Assembly: GCA_018262505.1 (NCBI GenBank)
Contig: JAGSYV010000072.1
Location: 1 to 48,424 of the forward strand
Direction: 5' to 3'
DNA: 48,424 bases
Source of the DNA: Pseudomonadota bacterium
Lineage (GTDB): Bacteria > Pseudomonadota > Alphaproteobacteria > Rhizobiales > Pleomorphomonadaceae
Numbering within the stretch: the first letter of the stretch is position 1; every line of letters begins with the position of its first letter. The notes beneath the pieces are model-generated. The model was not told the DNA's origin and did no database searches. It was given only the letters and a program-made list of their open reading frames with translations. Below, piece after piece: positions 26,723 through 35,633 of the stretch. The position numbers and the translations under genes are program-made.

Positions 26723-28963
26723 ATGACCGACCCCGCCGAAAGCTCCGTCCGCTCCTTCGACATCCGTGGCATGACCTGCGCCGCCTGTTCGGCCCGCCTT
26801 GAGCGCGTTCTGCTGAAGACGCCGGGCATCCTCGACGCCCGCGTCAACCTTGCCCTCGAGCGCGCCGACGTCGCGGTCGGCCTTGACGTAACGCCCGAAG
26901 CAATCGCCGCCGCCGTCGATCGAGCCGGCTTCTCGGCAACGTTGAGATCCGACGATCCCATCGTCGCGCGGATCGAGAGGGAGGCGCGCGAGGCCGAAGC
27001 TGCCTCCGCCCGTCGTCGTACCGCCTGGCTGCTGGCGATCTGCGCCCTGCTGACGTTGCCCTTCGTCGTTGCGATGGTGGCGATGATGGTCAGCTTCGGC
27101 CATATCCTGCCGGCCTATGCCCAGCTCGGGCTTGCCACCGCCGTGCAAATCCTGGCTGGTCGCCGCTTCTATCGTGGGGCCTGGAACGCCCTTCGGGGCG
27201 GCGGCGCCAACATGGACGTTCTGGTGTCGCTCGGGACCACCGCCGCTTGGGGCTTTTCCGTCTACATGATGGCCACCGTCCACCACATGGTGGAGGATCA
27301 CCTCTACTTCGAAGCATCGGCGGTCGTGCTGACACTGGTTCTGTTCGGCAAGTTCCTGGAAGAACGCGCCAAGGCGTCCACCACCCGCGCAGTGCGGTCG
27401 CTGATGGCGCTTCGCCCGGAGACGGCGACGAAGCTCTCCGAGGACGGCAGCCAGACTGTCGTTCCGGTGACCAGCATTCTGCCCGGAGACCGCGTGTTGA
27501 TCCGCCCTGGCGAGCGCGTGCCGGTCGACGGGCGGATCCTGACCGGCGAGAGCCATTTCGATGAAGCGGTCATCACCGGCGAAAGCCTGCCGGTGCGACG
27601 GATGATGGGCGAGCCCGTGGTCACCGGCGCCGTCAACGGTGAGGGTGCGATCACCGTGGAGGTGGGCGCCGTCGGTGAAGAGTCGACGCTTGGCCGCATC
27701 ACCCGCCTCGTGGAAAACGCCCAGTCCGGCAAGGCACCGGTGCAACGCCTCGTCGATCGTGTCGCCGCCATCTTCGTGCCGACGGTGGTCGCGGTCGCTG
27801 CCGCTGCCTTCGCGCTCTGGCTCGCCTTCGGCGGCAGTCTCGAACAAGCCCTTGCCGCCGCCGTCGCGGTTCTGGTCATCGCCTGCCCCTGCGCCCTCGG
27901 CCTTGCCACGCCGACCGCGCTGGTCGCCGGAACCGGCGCTGCCGCCCGCGCCGGCATCCTCATCAAGGATATCGAGGTGCTCGAACGCGCCGCCCACATT
28001 GGCACCGTGGTGTTCGACAAGACCGGCACGCTGACCGTAGGGCACCCGGAGCTACAGGAACTCGTGGTTGCCGATGGCATCGAACCGGCCCGGCTGCTGG
28101 CGCTATCGGCGGGTGCCCAGACCGGCTCGGAGCATCCGCTGGCCCGCGCCACGCTAGCCCGCGCCGCGGCGGACGGCATCGCCCCGCTTGCCGCCGAGGA
28201 CGTGAGGGCGGTGCCCGGCAAGGGGCTCACCGCGCGTGTTGGTAACACTAATGTCTTGATCGGAACGGCTGCCCTTATGGCTGAGCACGGCATTGACCAT
28301 GCCGACATCGACCGGGCCGGCCTTGGCCGCCTTCGGCCGGAAATGACGCTCGCCTATGTGGCCGAAAACGGTCGGGCCATCGGTCTCTTCGGCTATGCCG
28401 ACACATTGCGCCCGGAAGCACCAGCCGCCGTCACCGAGCTGCGCCAGCGTGGCATCCGGACGCTGCTGCTCACCGGCGACCGACCGCCGGCTGCCCGTGC
28501 CATTGCCGGCGCCGCCGGCCTCGACGACTGGCGGGCCGACGTGCTGCCCGAGGCCAAGGCCGCCGAGGTGGAGAGCCTGCGCGCCACCGGTAGCCGCCTC
28601 GCCATGGTCGGCGACGGCGTCAATGACGCGCCGGCGCTCGCGGCCGCCGATGTCGGCATCGCCATGGGGTCCGGCACCGACGTCGCCATGGAAACCGCCG
28701 GCATCACGCTGATGCGGCCCGATCCGCGCCTTGTCGCCGCCGCCTTCGACATTGCCGCCGCCACCTCGCGGAAAATCCGCCAGAACCTGTTCTGGGCCTT
28801 CATCTACAACATCATCGGTATCCCGCTCGCCGCCTTCGGTCTGCTGACCCCGGCGCTGGCCGGCGCCGCCATGGCCATGAGCTCGGTATCGGTGGTGACC
28901 AATGCCGGCCTGCTCACCCGCTGGGTGCCAAAGCTGCCGCCGGTCGGACCGACAAAAAACTGA
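26723..28963 (+). CDS. copA: copper-translocating P1B-type ATPase
   Basis: A 746-aa Cu(I) exporter of the inner membrane. One N-terminal heavy-metal domain carries GMTCAAC (residues 16-22). Then come eight predicted helices, the actuator TGES near 285, the transmembrane metal site CPC (IACPCALG near 388), the phosphorylation motif DKTGT near 432, the HP dipeptide in SEHPLA, and GDGVNDAP near 630. All catalytic parts are present. AGAGGTG precedes the ATG. No CueR or copper chaperone is nearby, so its regulator is elsewhere. It converges with the AsmA-like gene with 9 bases between stops. Confidence 0.93.
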   Translation: MTDPAESSVRSFDIRGMTCAACSARLERVLLKTPGILDARVNLALERADVAVGLDVTPEAIAAAVDRAGFSATLRSDDPIVARIEREAREAEAASARRRTAWLLAICALLTLPFVVAMVAMMVSFGHILPAYAQLGLATAVQILAGRRFYRGAWNALRGGGANMDVLVSLGTTAAWGFSVYMMATVHHMVEDHLYFEASAVVLTLVLFGKFLEERAKASTTRAVRSLMALRPETATKLSEDGSQTVVPVTSILPGDRVLIRPGERVPVDGRILTGESHFDEAVITGESLPVRRMMGEPVVTGAVNGEGAITVEVGAVGEESTLGRITRLVENAQSGKAPVQRLVDRVAAIFVPTVVAVAAAAFALWLAFGGSLEQALAAAVAVLVIACPCALGLATPTALVAGTGAAARAGILIKDIEVLERAAHIGTVVFDKTGTLTVGHPELQELVVADGIEPARLLALSAGAQTGSEHPLARATLARAAADGIAPLAAEDVRAVPGKGLTARVGNTNVLIGTAALMAEHGIDHADIDRAGLGRLRPEMTLAYVAENGRAIGLFGYADTLRPEAPAAVTELRQRGIRTLLLTGDRPPAARAIAGAAGLDDWRADVLPEAKAAEVESLRATGSRLAMVGDGVNDAPALAAADVGIAMGSGTDVAMETAGITLMRPDPRLVAAAFDIAAATSRKIRQNLFWAFIYNIIGIPLAAFGLLTPALAGAAMAMSSVSVVTNAGLLTRWVPKLPPVGPTKN

Positions 28964-28972
28964 ACACGCCCC

Positions 28973-31918
28973 TCAGGGAATGCAGCGGCCATCGCGGCCC
29001 GGGCGACACTGACTGGGTCGTGCAGCGGTCGACGTCGGACTGGCAGGCGTCCGTCCGAGCGCCCCTAGATCGAGCGGACTGCCGGCCAGCATGGGCGGGC
29101 GAGGTGCCGTCTGCCCACGCTGCGATGTGGACGCAAGGCCGGACGGGCGGGCCAACGGCAACGGCGCGACAATGGTCGGGGAGGCAACCGAAGTGACGGG
29201 CATCTCCATCGGCTTTGGTGCCTCGGAGAGTTGATCGATCATCGACGTCATCGCGTCCGGCTTGACGGCTTCGAGCTTGGGCGCGGTTTCGCCCACGACC
29301 AGGCGCGCGAAGCCACCTGCCATGGTGGCAAGGCTCGCATAGCCCGCAGTGGGATCTTCGATCAACCCTGGAAGATCGGGGTAAAGGCGCGGTGAGGTGA
29401 ACGGACCGATGACAGCCACCGGCGCTTCAAAATCGGGATAGCCCTTCATTTTCGGCTTGAGTCGCAGATCAAGACCCCCGCCGGCAAGGTCAAGACTCCC
29501 AGCGCCGGACAGCTGAAGATCGCCGGCGGCAAAGGCCAGATCGTTGCTTCTGGCGACGCCCTGCGCAAATTTCAGATGGCCGGACAGTTTGTCAAAGCCG
29601 ACACGCCCGGGATCCGACCCAAAACCGGTCTGCACGGCGTGCGCCAGCCGACCGATCAGGACCACCGGATCGAGGCCATCGAGAGCGCCGTGCGCAACGG
29701 AGAAATCGGCTGTGCCCGTGGCCGATTTGAAGAGATCGGCTCGCGTCTTCCCTTCGGCGCTTGCGTCGGCCGCAAGGGTGAGTTCGCCATCGGCAACAGT
29801 GCCGACCAGCGGCGCGAGGCTGGCCAAGCGCGCGCCCTCGATCTTGCCCTTGATGGCAAAGCTGGGCCGATCGCCCGCCTTGACGTTCAGTGTTGCCGAA
29901 CCGCTGCCGCCTCCAAGCGACAGACTGGGAAGTCCGATCTCGGTGCCCTTATCGCCAAGACGGAGGTCCACCGGACCACCGGCCGCCGCGATCGGACCGG
30001 CAAGGATGCGCCCGGCTTCGATGTGCAGATCGGCATCGATGGTGGCCAGCAATTGTCGGCCAGCTCCGGAGAACGCCTCACCGAACGCCCCCGCCAAGGC
30101 GACGACATCGACAGTACCGCCGGCGAGGCGACCGGTAAGCCTGCCGCGCCCGCCCGTGGTGGACAGATCGAGCAAACCGCCAAAGGCGCTATCGCCGAGC
30201 ATCACTCGCGCGTCGGATAGTGTCATGCGACCGGCGGCGGCCTCGAGTTTGCCATCCAGCGAGGCAACGTCCGGCAGCCCGCCCACCCCGGCAAGCGCCG
30301 GCAGTCGGCGGCTTGTCAGCGTCAGGCTGCCATTTGCCAACACCGCGATGGGATCGAGATCCCCCTCGAAATCGGCCGACAGCATCGCCCCCGCGAGCCG
30401 AGCTTCGACCGGCGCAGCGCCGCCCTCCATCAATCGGCGCGGCGCGGCTGTCGCCTCCAGCGTGACGACACCCGACGATGTGGTCCCCTGGCCGGTGAGC
30501 CGCGCCGGCGCATCGAGCCCGACGATCGACAGATCGGCCGAAAGCCCTGCCAAGGCTGGCAGCGTGACACCGCCTGCGAATGGCAGCTTGCCGAGACTCC
30601 CGTCGCGCAGTTGGCCCGAGCCATCCACCGTGAGCGTTGCCGCCAGTTCATCAGCCGACCGGCCGTGAGCCGACAGGCGAAGATCGACGGCAAGACGCCC
30701 GGTGAGTGGCGGTGTGGCAAGCCCGGCAAAGGCCGCGGCGTCGCCGACCGTAAGGTTCTTCAATGCGAAGGACGCACCAAGACGCCGGCCGTCGCTTTCG
30801 GGAACAAGGTCGAGCCGGCCCGACAGCGTACCGGCGCCCGCCATGCCGTCGAACAGCGCACCGACGCGTCCGTCGCGGTCGACCGCGGTGAGACGAATGT
30901 TGCGTATGTCACCGTTGGGAAAGGCGAGTTCGGCGAGCTTGAGATCGACCCCGGCATCAAAGGGGGCGTGGCCTCCGATCGGATCAAACCCGAGATGGGT
31001 GGCAAGGGCGGCCAGTACCATCAGGGAATCCGCCGGCAGTCGACCCAGATCGGCATGAAGATCAATGGAAGCGCGTGGAGCGCTGAGGTCGAACGCCGCG
31101 GACAGCCGTCCGCTGCCGCCGAACGCCGAGGCCGAGGCGTCGACCATTTCGACCCGGCCGGACGACAGCGTCATCGCACCGTTGAGCTGGATCGGTCCGT
31201 GAGTGGAGGCAAAGGGTCCGCCAAGGCTGGCGGCGTCGGACACCGCCAGATCGAGACGGCCAGCGAAAGCTCCCCCCGCAAGGCCACCATCAAGGCCGAG
31301 GGTCAAGGCAGGCGTGGTAAATTGCACCCGGGCGGCGCCGGCCGAACCGGCTTCCATCGTCAGTGAAAGCGGCGTGTCCTGCAGGCTCGCTTTGAGAATG
31401 AGGCGGTCGCCGCTATCGGTGCGGGCGGCTGAGGCCATGATATGATCAAGGGTGGCTTCCACGCCTCCGACCGAAAGGACAAGCTGCCCATCCATGGCCA
31501 AGAAATGCCTGTGGGTTGCCCGGCGGGCCAGATCAGCCAGCGCACCCACTACTCTTGCCGGGTCAAGGTCCCCGTTCTCAAGGGAAAGTCGCAGCACCGG
31601 CCGTTCGACGGTCACACCGCCGAGCTCGGCCGAACCGGACAGGAAGGGCAACGGCTTGAGAGCCAGCAGAAGCTTGTCGGCATGCACTTTGCCGAGGCCG
31701 TCCGGCAGCTCGATTTCGGCATCTGCGGCGACGACACGCGGCGTCGGCAACAGTTCAAGGTCGGCGGTGCCGATCTTAACCACCGTGCCGGTCTCGGCCT
31801 CGAAGGCGGTGACGGCCGGCGCGACGAACTTGTCGAGAGGAAAGAGCGGCGCCATCGCCAGGCGTAACGCCAGGACGATCAACACCAGCCCCGACAAGGC
31901 CGTGACGACGCGAACCAT
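28973..31918 (-). CDS. AsmA-family protein
   Basis: A large (about 981 aa) protein with one N-terminal transmembrane helix followed by a long periplasmic region rich in short beta-strand repeats, as in AsmA/TamB-like bridge proteins implicated in lipid transport to the outer membrane. The N-terminal domain (KIGTADLELLPTPRVVAADAEI) is typical AsmA. The last 60 residues are Pro/Ser/Ala-rich. I chose the ATG ending at 31918; a TTG ending at 31936 is an alternative, because GGGGAGG sits very close to the ATG. It diverges from phaR. Confidence 0.8.
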   Translation of the reverse strand: MVRVVTALSGLVLIVLALRLAMAPLFPLDKFVAPAVTAFEAETGTVVKIGTADLELLPTPRVVAADAEIELPDGLGKVHADKLLLALKPLPFLSGSAELGGVTVERPVLRLSLENGDLDPARVVGALADLARRATHRHFLAMDGQLVLSVGGVEATLDHIMASAARTDSGDRLILKASLQDTPLSLTMEAGSAGAARVQFTTPALTLGLDGGLAGGAFAGRLDLAVSDAASLGGPFASTHGPIQLNGAMTLSSGRVEMVDASASAFGGSGRLSAAFDLSAPRASIDLHADLGRLPADSLMVLAALATHLGFDPIGGHAPFDAGVDLKLAELAFPNGDIRNIRLTAVDRDGRVGALFDGMAGAGTLSGRLDLVPESDGRRLGASFALKNLTVGDAAAFAGLATPPLTGRLAVDLRLSAHGRSADELAATLTVDGSGQLRDGSLGKLPFAGGVTLPALAGLSADLSIVGLDAPARLTGQGTTSSGVVTLEATAAPRRLMEGGAAPVEARLAGAMLSADFEGDLDPIAVLANGSLTLTSRRLPALAGVGGLPDVASLDGKLEAAAGRMTLSDARVMLGDSAFGGLLDLSTTGGRGRLTGRLAGGTVDVVALAGAFGEAFSGAGRQLLATIDADLHIEAGRILAGPIAAAGGPVDLRLGDKGTEIGLPSLSLGGGSGSATLNVKAGDRPSFAIKGKIEGARLASLAPLVGTVADGELTLAADASAEGKTRADLFKSATGTADFSVAHGALDGLDPVVLIGRLAHAVQTGFGSDPGRVGFDKLSGHLKFAQGVARSNDLAFAAGDLQLSGAGSLDLAGGGLDLRLKPKMKGYPDFEAPVAVIGPFTSPRLYPDLPGLIEDPTAGYASLATMAGGFARLVVGETAPKLEAVKPDAMTSMIDQLSEAPKPMEMPVTSVASPTIVAPLPLARPSGLASTSQRGQTAPRPPMLAGSPLDLGALGRTPASPTSTAARPSQCRPGRDGRCIP

Positions 31919-32046
31919 GCCTCCCCGATCCTTCAATGCCTATCAGGCACGCATCGCGCTTCCTCCGAAAAGCGATGCAAGTTTATACAATACCAGTCCT
32001 TTCAGGCTTTGGCACGCTTCTCCGGCTATCCGAAAGGCGAAGCCTC

Positions 32047-32099
32047 TTGCCGCAGCGCAAAAGGATTAAGTGCGGAGCAAAAGACTTGGCTGCATCGCA
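32047..32099. promoter_or_regulatory. candidate PhaR-binding region upstream of phaR
   Basis: TTGC-CGCAGC-GCAA (32047-32060) is followed by TGC-GGA-GCA (32071-32079) and TGC-ATC-GCA (32091-32099), the latter two exactly 20 bases apart. PhaR proteins are known to bind TGC-rich sequences and to repress their own gene; the elements lie 60-115 bases upstream of the phaR start. Confidence 0.45.
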
Positions 32100-32159
32100 C
32101 CATTGCCCCTATGCTGGTCGCGCCGCGATCAAGCGCGGCGACGCAGCAAGAGGCTCCCC

Positions 32160-32726
32160 ATGTCCAGGGTGAAGCAGGGCACTGTCATTCGAAAATATGC
32201 CAACCGGCGGCTCTATGACACCGGCACCTCCAGCTATGTGACGCTGCAGGATCTCGCTGCCATGGTGCGTGCCAATGTCGACTTCGTGGTGATCGACGCC
32301 AAAAGCGACGAGGACATCACCCACGAAGTCCTGACGCAGATCATTTTCGAGGAGGAGACGCGCGGACCGCATCTCCTGCCCGTCAACTTTCTGCGCCAGC
32401 TCATCCGTTTCTATGGCGACGAGCTGCAGGCCATGGTGCCCGCCTTTCTTGAATATTCCATCGGCCAATTTGCCCGCGAGCAGGGCAAGATGCGCGGCAT
32501 CGCCGGCGAGGCGCTCGGCGCCTCCACCCTCAGCGAGAAGCTCGGCGAGCAGGTGCGGCTCAACGCCGAATCCTTCGAGCGCGCAGTGCGTGCCGCCCTG
32601 CCTGGCGAAACGCCCGAACCATCGGCAAGCCCTGCCGAAAGCCGCGCCGCCGATATCGACGCCTTGCGTGACGAACTCGAGGCCATGCGGCGACGGCTCG
32701 ACCGGCTGGCGCCGGAGACCGAATAA
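32160..32726 (+). CDS. phaR: polyhydroxyalkanoate synthesis repressor PhaR
   Basis: A DNA- and PHA-binding repressor that controls phasin and its own synthesis. The 188-aa product from the ATG at 32160 (AAGAGG upstream) starts with the highly conserved KYANRRLYDT segment of the PHB-accumulation regulatory DNA-binding domain (about 8-70), followed by the second PHB-acc domain (LLPVNFLRQLIRFYGDELQ) and a charged coiled-coil tail. No phasin or phaABC genes are in the window, so they are probably elsewhere. A longer in-frame start at 32070 is not supported. Confidence 0.93.
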   Translation: MSRVKQGTVIRKYANRRLYDTGTSSYVTLQDLAAMVRANVDFVVIDAKSDEDITHEVLTQIIFEEETRGPHLLPVNFLRQLIRFYGDELQAMVPAFLEYSIGQFAREQGKMRGIAGEALGASTLSEKLGEQVRLNAESFERAVRAALPGETPEPSASPAESRAADIDALRDELEAMRRRLDRLAPETE

Positions 32727-32744
32727 GCAATCCAACAGGCGGAA

Positions 32745-34496
32745 TCAGGCGGGGGCGACGACGAGCGGCCCGCGGAGGCAGTTGTCGTCATTGAGACGAT
32801 CGAGCACCGTGGCGCCCGGGCCTGCCCGCAAGCGCGGCTCGCCGATCAGCCGTCCCTGGAAGGCGGAGATGCCGAGTTCGGCGAGCAGCGCCGCCGAGGC
32901 TTCGTCCTGAACGAATTCGGCAACGGTCCGAATGCCGAAATGGCTGGCGAGCGTGGTCAGCGCCCTGACAAAGACCACGGCGTCGGCGTCACGACCGATA
33001 TCACGGATGAAAGCGCCGTCGATTTTCAGCCAGTCCGGTTTGATGTCGCGCAGCATTCTCAGCGAGGTGTGCCCCGAGCCGAAGTCGTCGATGGCGATGC
33101 GGCAGCCGATATCGCGTACCGTCGCCACCATATGCCTGAGGTCGTCGATGCGCGACAGTGCCGCCGTTTCGGTGATTTCGATGGTCAGCCTTTTGAGCGC
33201 ATCGCCATCGCGGCGAGCGCCGGCCACCAGCATGCTGAGCCAGGCCGGATCGGCCAGCGTTTCCGGCGACACGTTGACCGAAAGCTTGAGGGATGGGGAA
33301 GCCTGGAGATCGGCCATCACCAGCGTCAGGGCTCGCATGTCGAGCCGCCGGATGAGGCCAAGCTTTTCCGCCGCCTCCACATAGGGGCCACCGGAGACGA
33401 TCTCCCCTGATGGCAGCGCCAGCCGGCTGAGCGCCTCGTAGTAAATCACCGCCCGGTCATCCACCCGAGCGATCGGCTGATAGGCCAGCACGAAGCGCTC
33501 CTCGGCAAGGCCGCGTTGGATCGCCTCGGCAATCTCGACGTTGCGGCGGCGGAGGGCATCGCGGGCCGCCGACGGTTCGTAGAGTGTAAGACGGCGATCG
33601 ACGTCGCGCCGGGCATCGCCCAACGCCTCCTCGGCGCGATTGGCGGCCATGGCGCCGGACAGCGCGTGCTGCGGCAGCATCACCGCGCCAATGGCAATGT
33701 CGGCACGCACGGCAGCGCCATCGCAGTCGATCGCTTCGCCACGCACCGCCTCGCGGAAGCGATCGGCGGCTATGGTCAGCGCCTGCTCGTCGCAATCGTT
33801 GAGGATGGCGCCGAACTTGTGACCGGAAAACGAACCGAACACATCCCCCTGCCGCATCCGGCGCAGGATCCGCTCGCCGGTGGCATCGATCACCTGATCG
33901 CCGGCTTCGTAGCCGAAATTGGCGTTGATCCGGCCGATGTCGAGCACGGCGATAATCATGAATACCGCTGTGCCACCCTCTGACTCCAGGACCTTCAGTC
34001 GATCGTCGAGGCTCTGAAGCAACTCGTCGCGATCGAGTCGGCGATCCGGTCCGTAGAGGCGGGCCGGTGCCGCCGTTTCACTGCCACGCGGCAACACGCG
34101 CACGGTCCCGCGCGCGCCGAGCGCCGGTTGGCCATCCGGCCCAAACCAGCTGCCGCTTTCCTCGATGCGCAGGCCCTGCGGTTTGCCACCGCGCGGCATC
34201 AAATCATAGACGAGCCGGTAGTCCGGCCCGATCCGGTCGGCGGACAGCACCTGCGGCGGCGTCGCGGCGAGCCGTAGCGTTGCGGCTTGCGGCCCAATCA
34301 GACGATGAAGCGCCCGGCCCGACAGCGGCACCTCATAGGCCGGAAGGTCCAGCACCTCTCCGGCATTGGGCGACCAGCGCAGGCGATCTTCGGCATAGTC
34401 GTATTCATAGGCTGAGACGCCTGCCGCCGCCATGGCTGAGCCGATCGCGCCGCTCGCCAGCCCGTGTCCCTCGGTAGAAACGAGATCGTCATTCAT
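32745..34496 (-). CDS. PAS - degenerate GGDEF - EAL protein (probable c-di-GMP phosphodiesterase)
   Basis: A 583-aa soluble protein: PAS-like region (about 20-130), GGDEF-like domain (about 175-330) in which the signature is SGHKF instead of GGDEF, and an EAL domain (about 335-570). The EAL domain keeps its metal and catalytic residues: YYEALSR near 352, SVNVSPETL, EITETAAL, IDDFGSGHTSL and DWLKIDG. It should therefore hydrolyse rather than make c-di-GMP, with the altered GGDEF domain perhaps acting as a nucleotide sensor. Converges with phaR. Its promoter faces the CtrA-like box at 34635. Confidence 0.85.
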   Translation of the reverse strand: MNDDLVSTEGHGLASGAIGSAMAAAGVSAYEYDYAEDRLRWSPNAGEVLDLPAYEVPLSGRALHRLIGPQAATLRLAATPPQVLSADRIGPDYRLVYDLMPRGGKPQGLRIEESGSWFGPDGQPALGARGTVRVLPRGSETAAPARLYGPDRRLDRDELLQSLDDRLKVLESEGGTAVFMIIAVLDIGRINANFGYEAGDQVIDATGERILRRMRQGDVFGSFSGHKFGAILNDCDEQALTIAADRFREAVRGEAIDCDGAAVRADIAIGAVMLPQHALSGAMAANRAEEALGDARRDVDRRLTLYEPSAARDALRRRNVEIAEAIQRGLAEERFVLAYQPIARVDDRAVIYYEALSRLALPSGEIVSGGPYVEAAEKLGLIRRLDMRALTLVMADLQASPSLKLSVNVSPETLADPAWLSMLVAGARRDGDALKRLTIEITETAALSRIDDLRHMVATVRDIGCRIAIDDFGSGHTSLRMLRDIKPDWLKIDGAFIRDIGRDADAVVFVRALTTLASHFGIRTVAEFVQDEASAALLAELGISAFQGRLIGEPRLRAGPGATVLDRLNDDNCLRGPLVVAPA

Positions 34497-34634
34497 CTGC
34501 CGCCGTCCCCGTCGTTTTGGAACACCTACCGCAACACTCCCGCGACGGGAACCCGCGATTTTGATCCATCATCCACCGATCCACCTTCGAAGTCCTGGTC
34601 TAGCCGAGGTATTTTCAGGCGGTCACCTTGCGCA

Positions 34635-34650
34635 TTAACCCTTTCTTAAC
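34635..34650. promoter_or_regulatory. CtrA-type binding site
   Basis: TTAA-CCCTTTC-TTAAC at 34635-34650 is an exact match to the full CtrA box TTAA-N7-TTAAC. It lies in the divergent region, 94 bases upstream of the 129-aa gene and about 140 upstream of the EAL gene. CtrA is the cell-cycle/motility regulator of alphaproteobacteria. Confidence 0.6.
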
Positions 34651-34743
34651 CATTCTCAAGGGCGTGGCGCGCCGGTTGCTTCGTATTCCTTGCGTCGGTT
34701 CATCGTGTGCCGAAACGGCACAGTTCCTGAAAGGCCCGCGACA

Positions 34744-35133
34744 ATGATCGGATCGATCGGTTCCATCAGCGGAAGCGTCGGCAGCCAGAGCCTGCAAAGG
34801 ACGATCCCCCGCGCTTTCGGTCGTTATGTCGAGGCATCAGAGGGTGCGTCTGCCGGTGACGATCGACAGCAGCAGCTGACCATTCCCGATCTGCGTGCCG
34901 AACCCCGGAACGAAACATTCCGTCGCCGTGCCGCGATGCCGGCCGGTGACCCCGCGTCGTCGCCGTTCATCGCTCAGCTCGCCGCCCTTGGTCTCGGCGA
35001 TCCCGGCACGGGCGAGCGCCGCGTGCGCCGCGATCCGTCGCAGATCATCGCTCGAGCCGACGCGCTCTATCGCGACGGCTACCGCCGCGTCACCGACCTT
35101 GAGCCGGGCTTTTTCGGCTCTGCCGAATACTGA
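34744..35133 (+). CDS. conserved-looking hypothetical protein of 129 aa
   Basis: I do not recognise this protein. The ATG at 34744 follows AAAGG; an earlier in-frame ATG at 34690 is less likely. The N-terminus is Gly/Ser-rich without a signal peptide, the middle is polar and Arg-rich, and the C-terminal half (residues about 75-129) has the feel of a folded helical unit: IAQLAALGLG, RRDPSQIIARADALYRDGY, ending LEPGFFGSAEY. It is soluble and basic to neutral. Its upstream CtrA box suggests cell-cycle or motility-linked expression, but that is inference from position. Confidence 0.65.
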   Translation: MIGSIGSISGSVGSQSLQRTIPRAFGRYVEASEGASAGDDRQQQLTIPDLRAEPRNETFRRRAAMPAGDPASSPFIAQLAALGLGDPGTGERRVRRDPSQIIARADALYRDGYRRVTDLEPGFFGSAEY

Positions 35134-35184
35134 GGCCGGCTTCACCGGATATCGGCGATCGGTGCGCGCATCAGCCCAAAAACA

Positions 35185-35214
35185 AAAAGGCCGGCGCGAT
35201 GCACCGGCTCTTTT
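35185..35214. terminator. weak bidirectional terminator between the 129-aa gene and rpmF
   Basis: Stem GCCGG (35190-35194) / CCGGC (35204-35208) with a 9-base loop and flanking A-tract and T-tract that partly extend the stem. T-runs follow on both strands, so it can end both convergent genes; on the rpmF side the T-tract is long. Confidence 0.6.
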
Positions 35215-35229
35215 CAGGTCGATATCCCC

Positions 35230-35246
35230 GGCCGTCAAGGACGGCC
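35230..35246. other. short perfect hairpin after rpmF
   Basis: GGCCGTC-AAG-GACGGCC, a 7-bp stem with a 3-base loop, about 15 bases after the rpmF stop on the minus strand and ahead of the terminator. It could protect the 3' end of the rpmF mRNA. Confidence 0.45.
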
Positions 35247-35260
35247 GAGCGGATCTCTTG

Positions 35261-35443
35261 TCAGGCTTCTTTGGGCGCCAGGATCTGGCGGCCGCGGTAC
35301 ATGCCGGTCTTGAGATCAACGTGATGGGGGCGACGCAGCTCACCCGAGGTCTTGTCCTCGACGTAGGTCGGCTGCTTCAGAGCATCGGCTGACCGACGCA
35401 TGCCCCGCTTGGACGGCGAGGTCTTTCGCTTGGGAACTGCCAT
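35261..35443 (-). CDS. rpmF: 50S ribosomal protein L32
   Basis: A 60-aa basic protein starting [20 protein letters not shown], the universal L32 N-terminus, with [15 protein letters not shown] near the end. The zinc-binding cysteines found in some bacterial L32 proteins are absent, as usual for alphaproteobacteria. A TATAAG hexamer on the minus strand near 35537-35532 may be the -10 element. It is immediately downstream of mtgA in the same orientation. Confidence 0.97.
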   Translation of the reverse strand: MAVPKRKTSPSKRGMRRSADALKQPTYVEDKTSGELRRPHHVDLKTGMYRGRQILAPKEA

Positions 35444-35633
35444 TGTCTTCTACTCCATCGCCCGCTCATAAAGGGGGAACCGCAATGATCCACCGTTCGG
35501 GCGCGCGGGCGCTCGTTCCTAAAGATGCGGCCTTATACAGACTGACGCGCCACTTTGCCAGTGCCTGCCCGGAAAAAAGTGCGCCTCTCCGTCGCAATCC
35601 CAATGGGAAGGAGAATGATGAGGCAGCCTTCTC

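Noticed and set aside
26699-28045. Minus-strand frame opposite the copper ATPase
   Set aside because: Antisense to the P-type ATPase, whose motifs are all in the plus frame.
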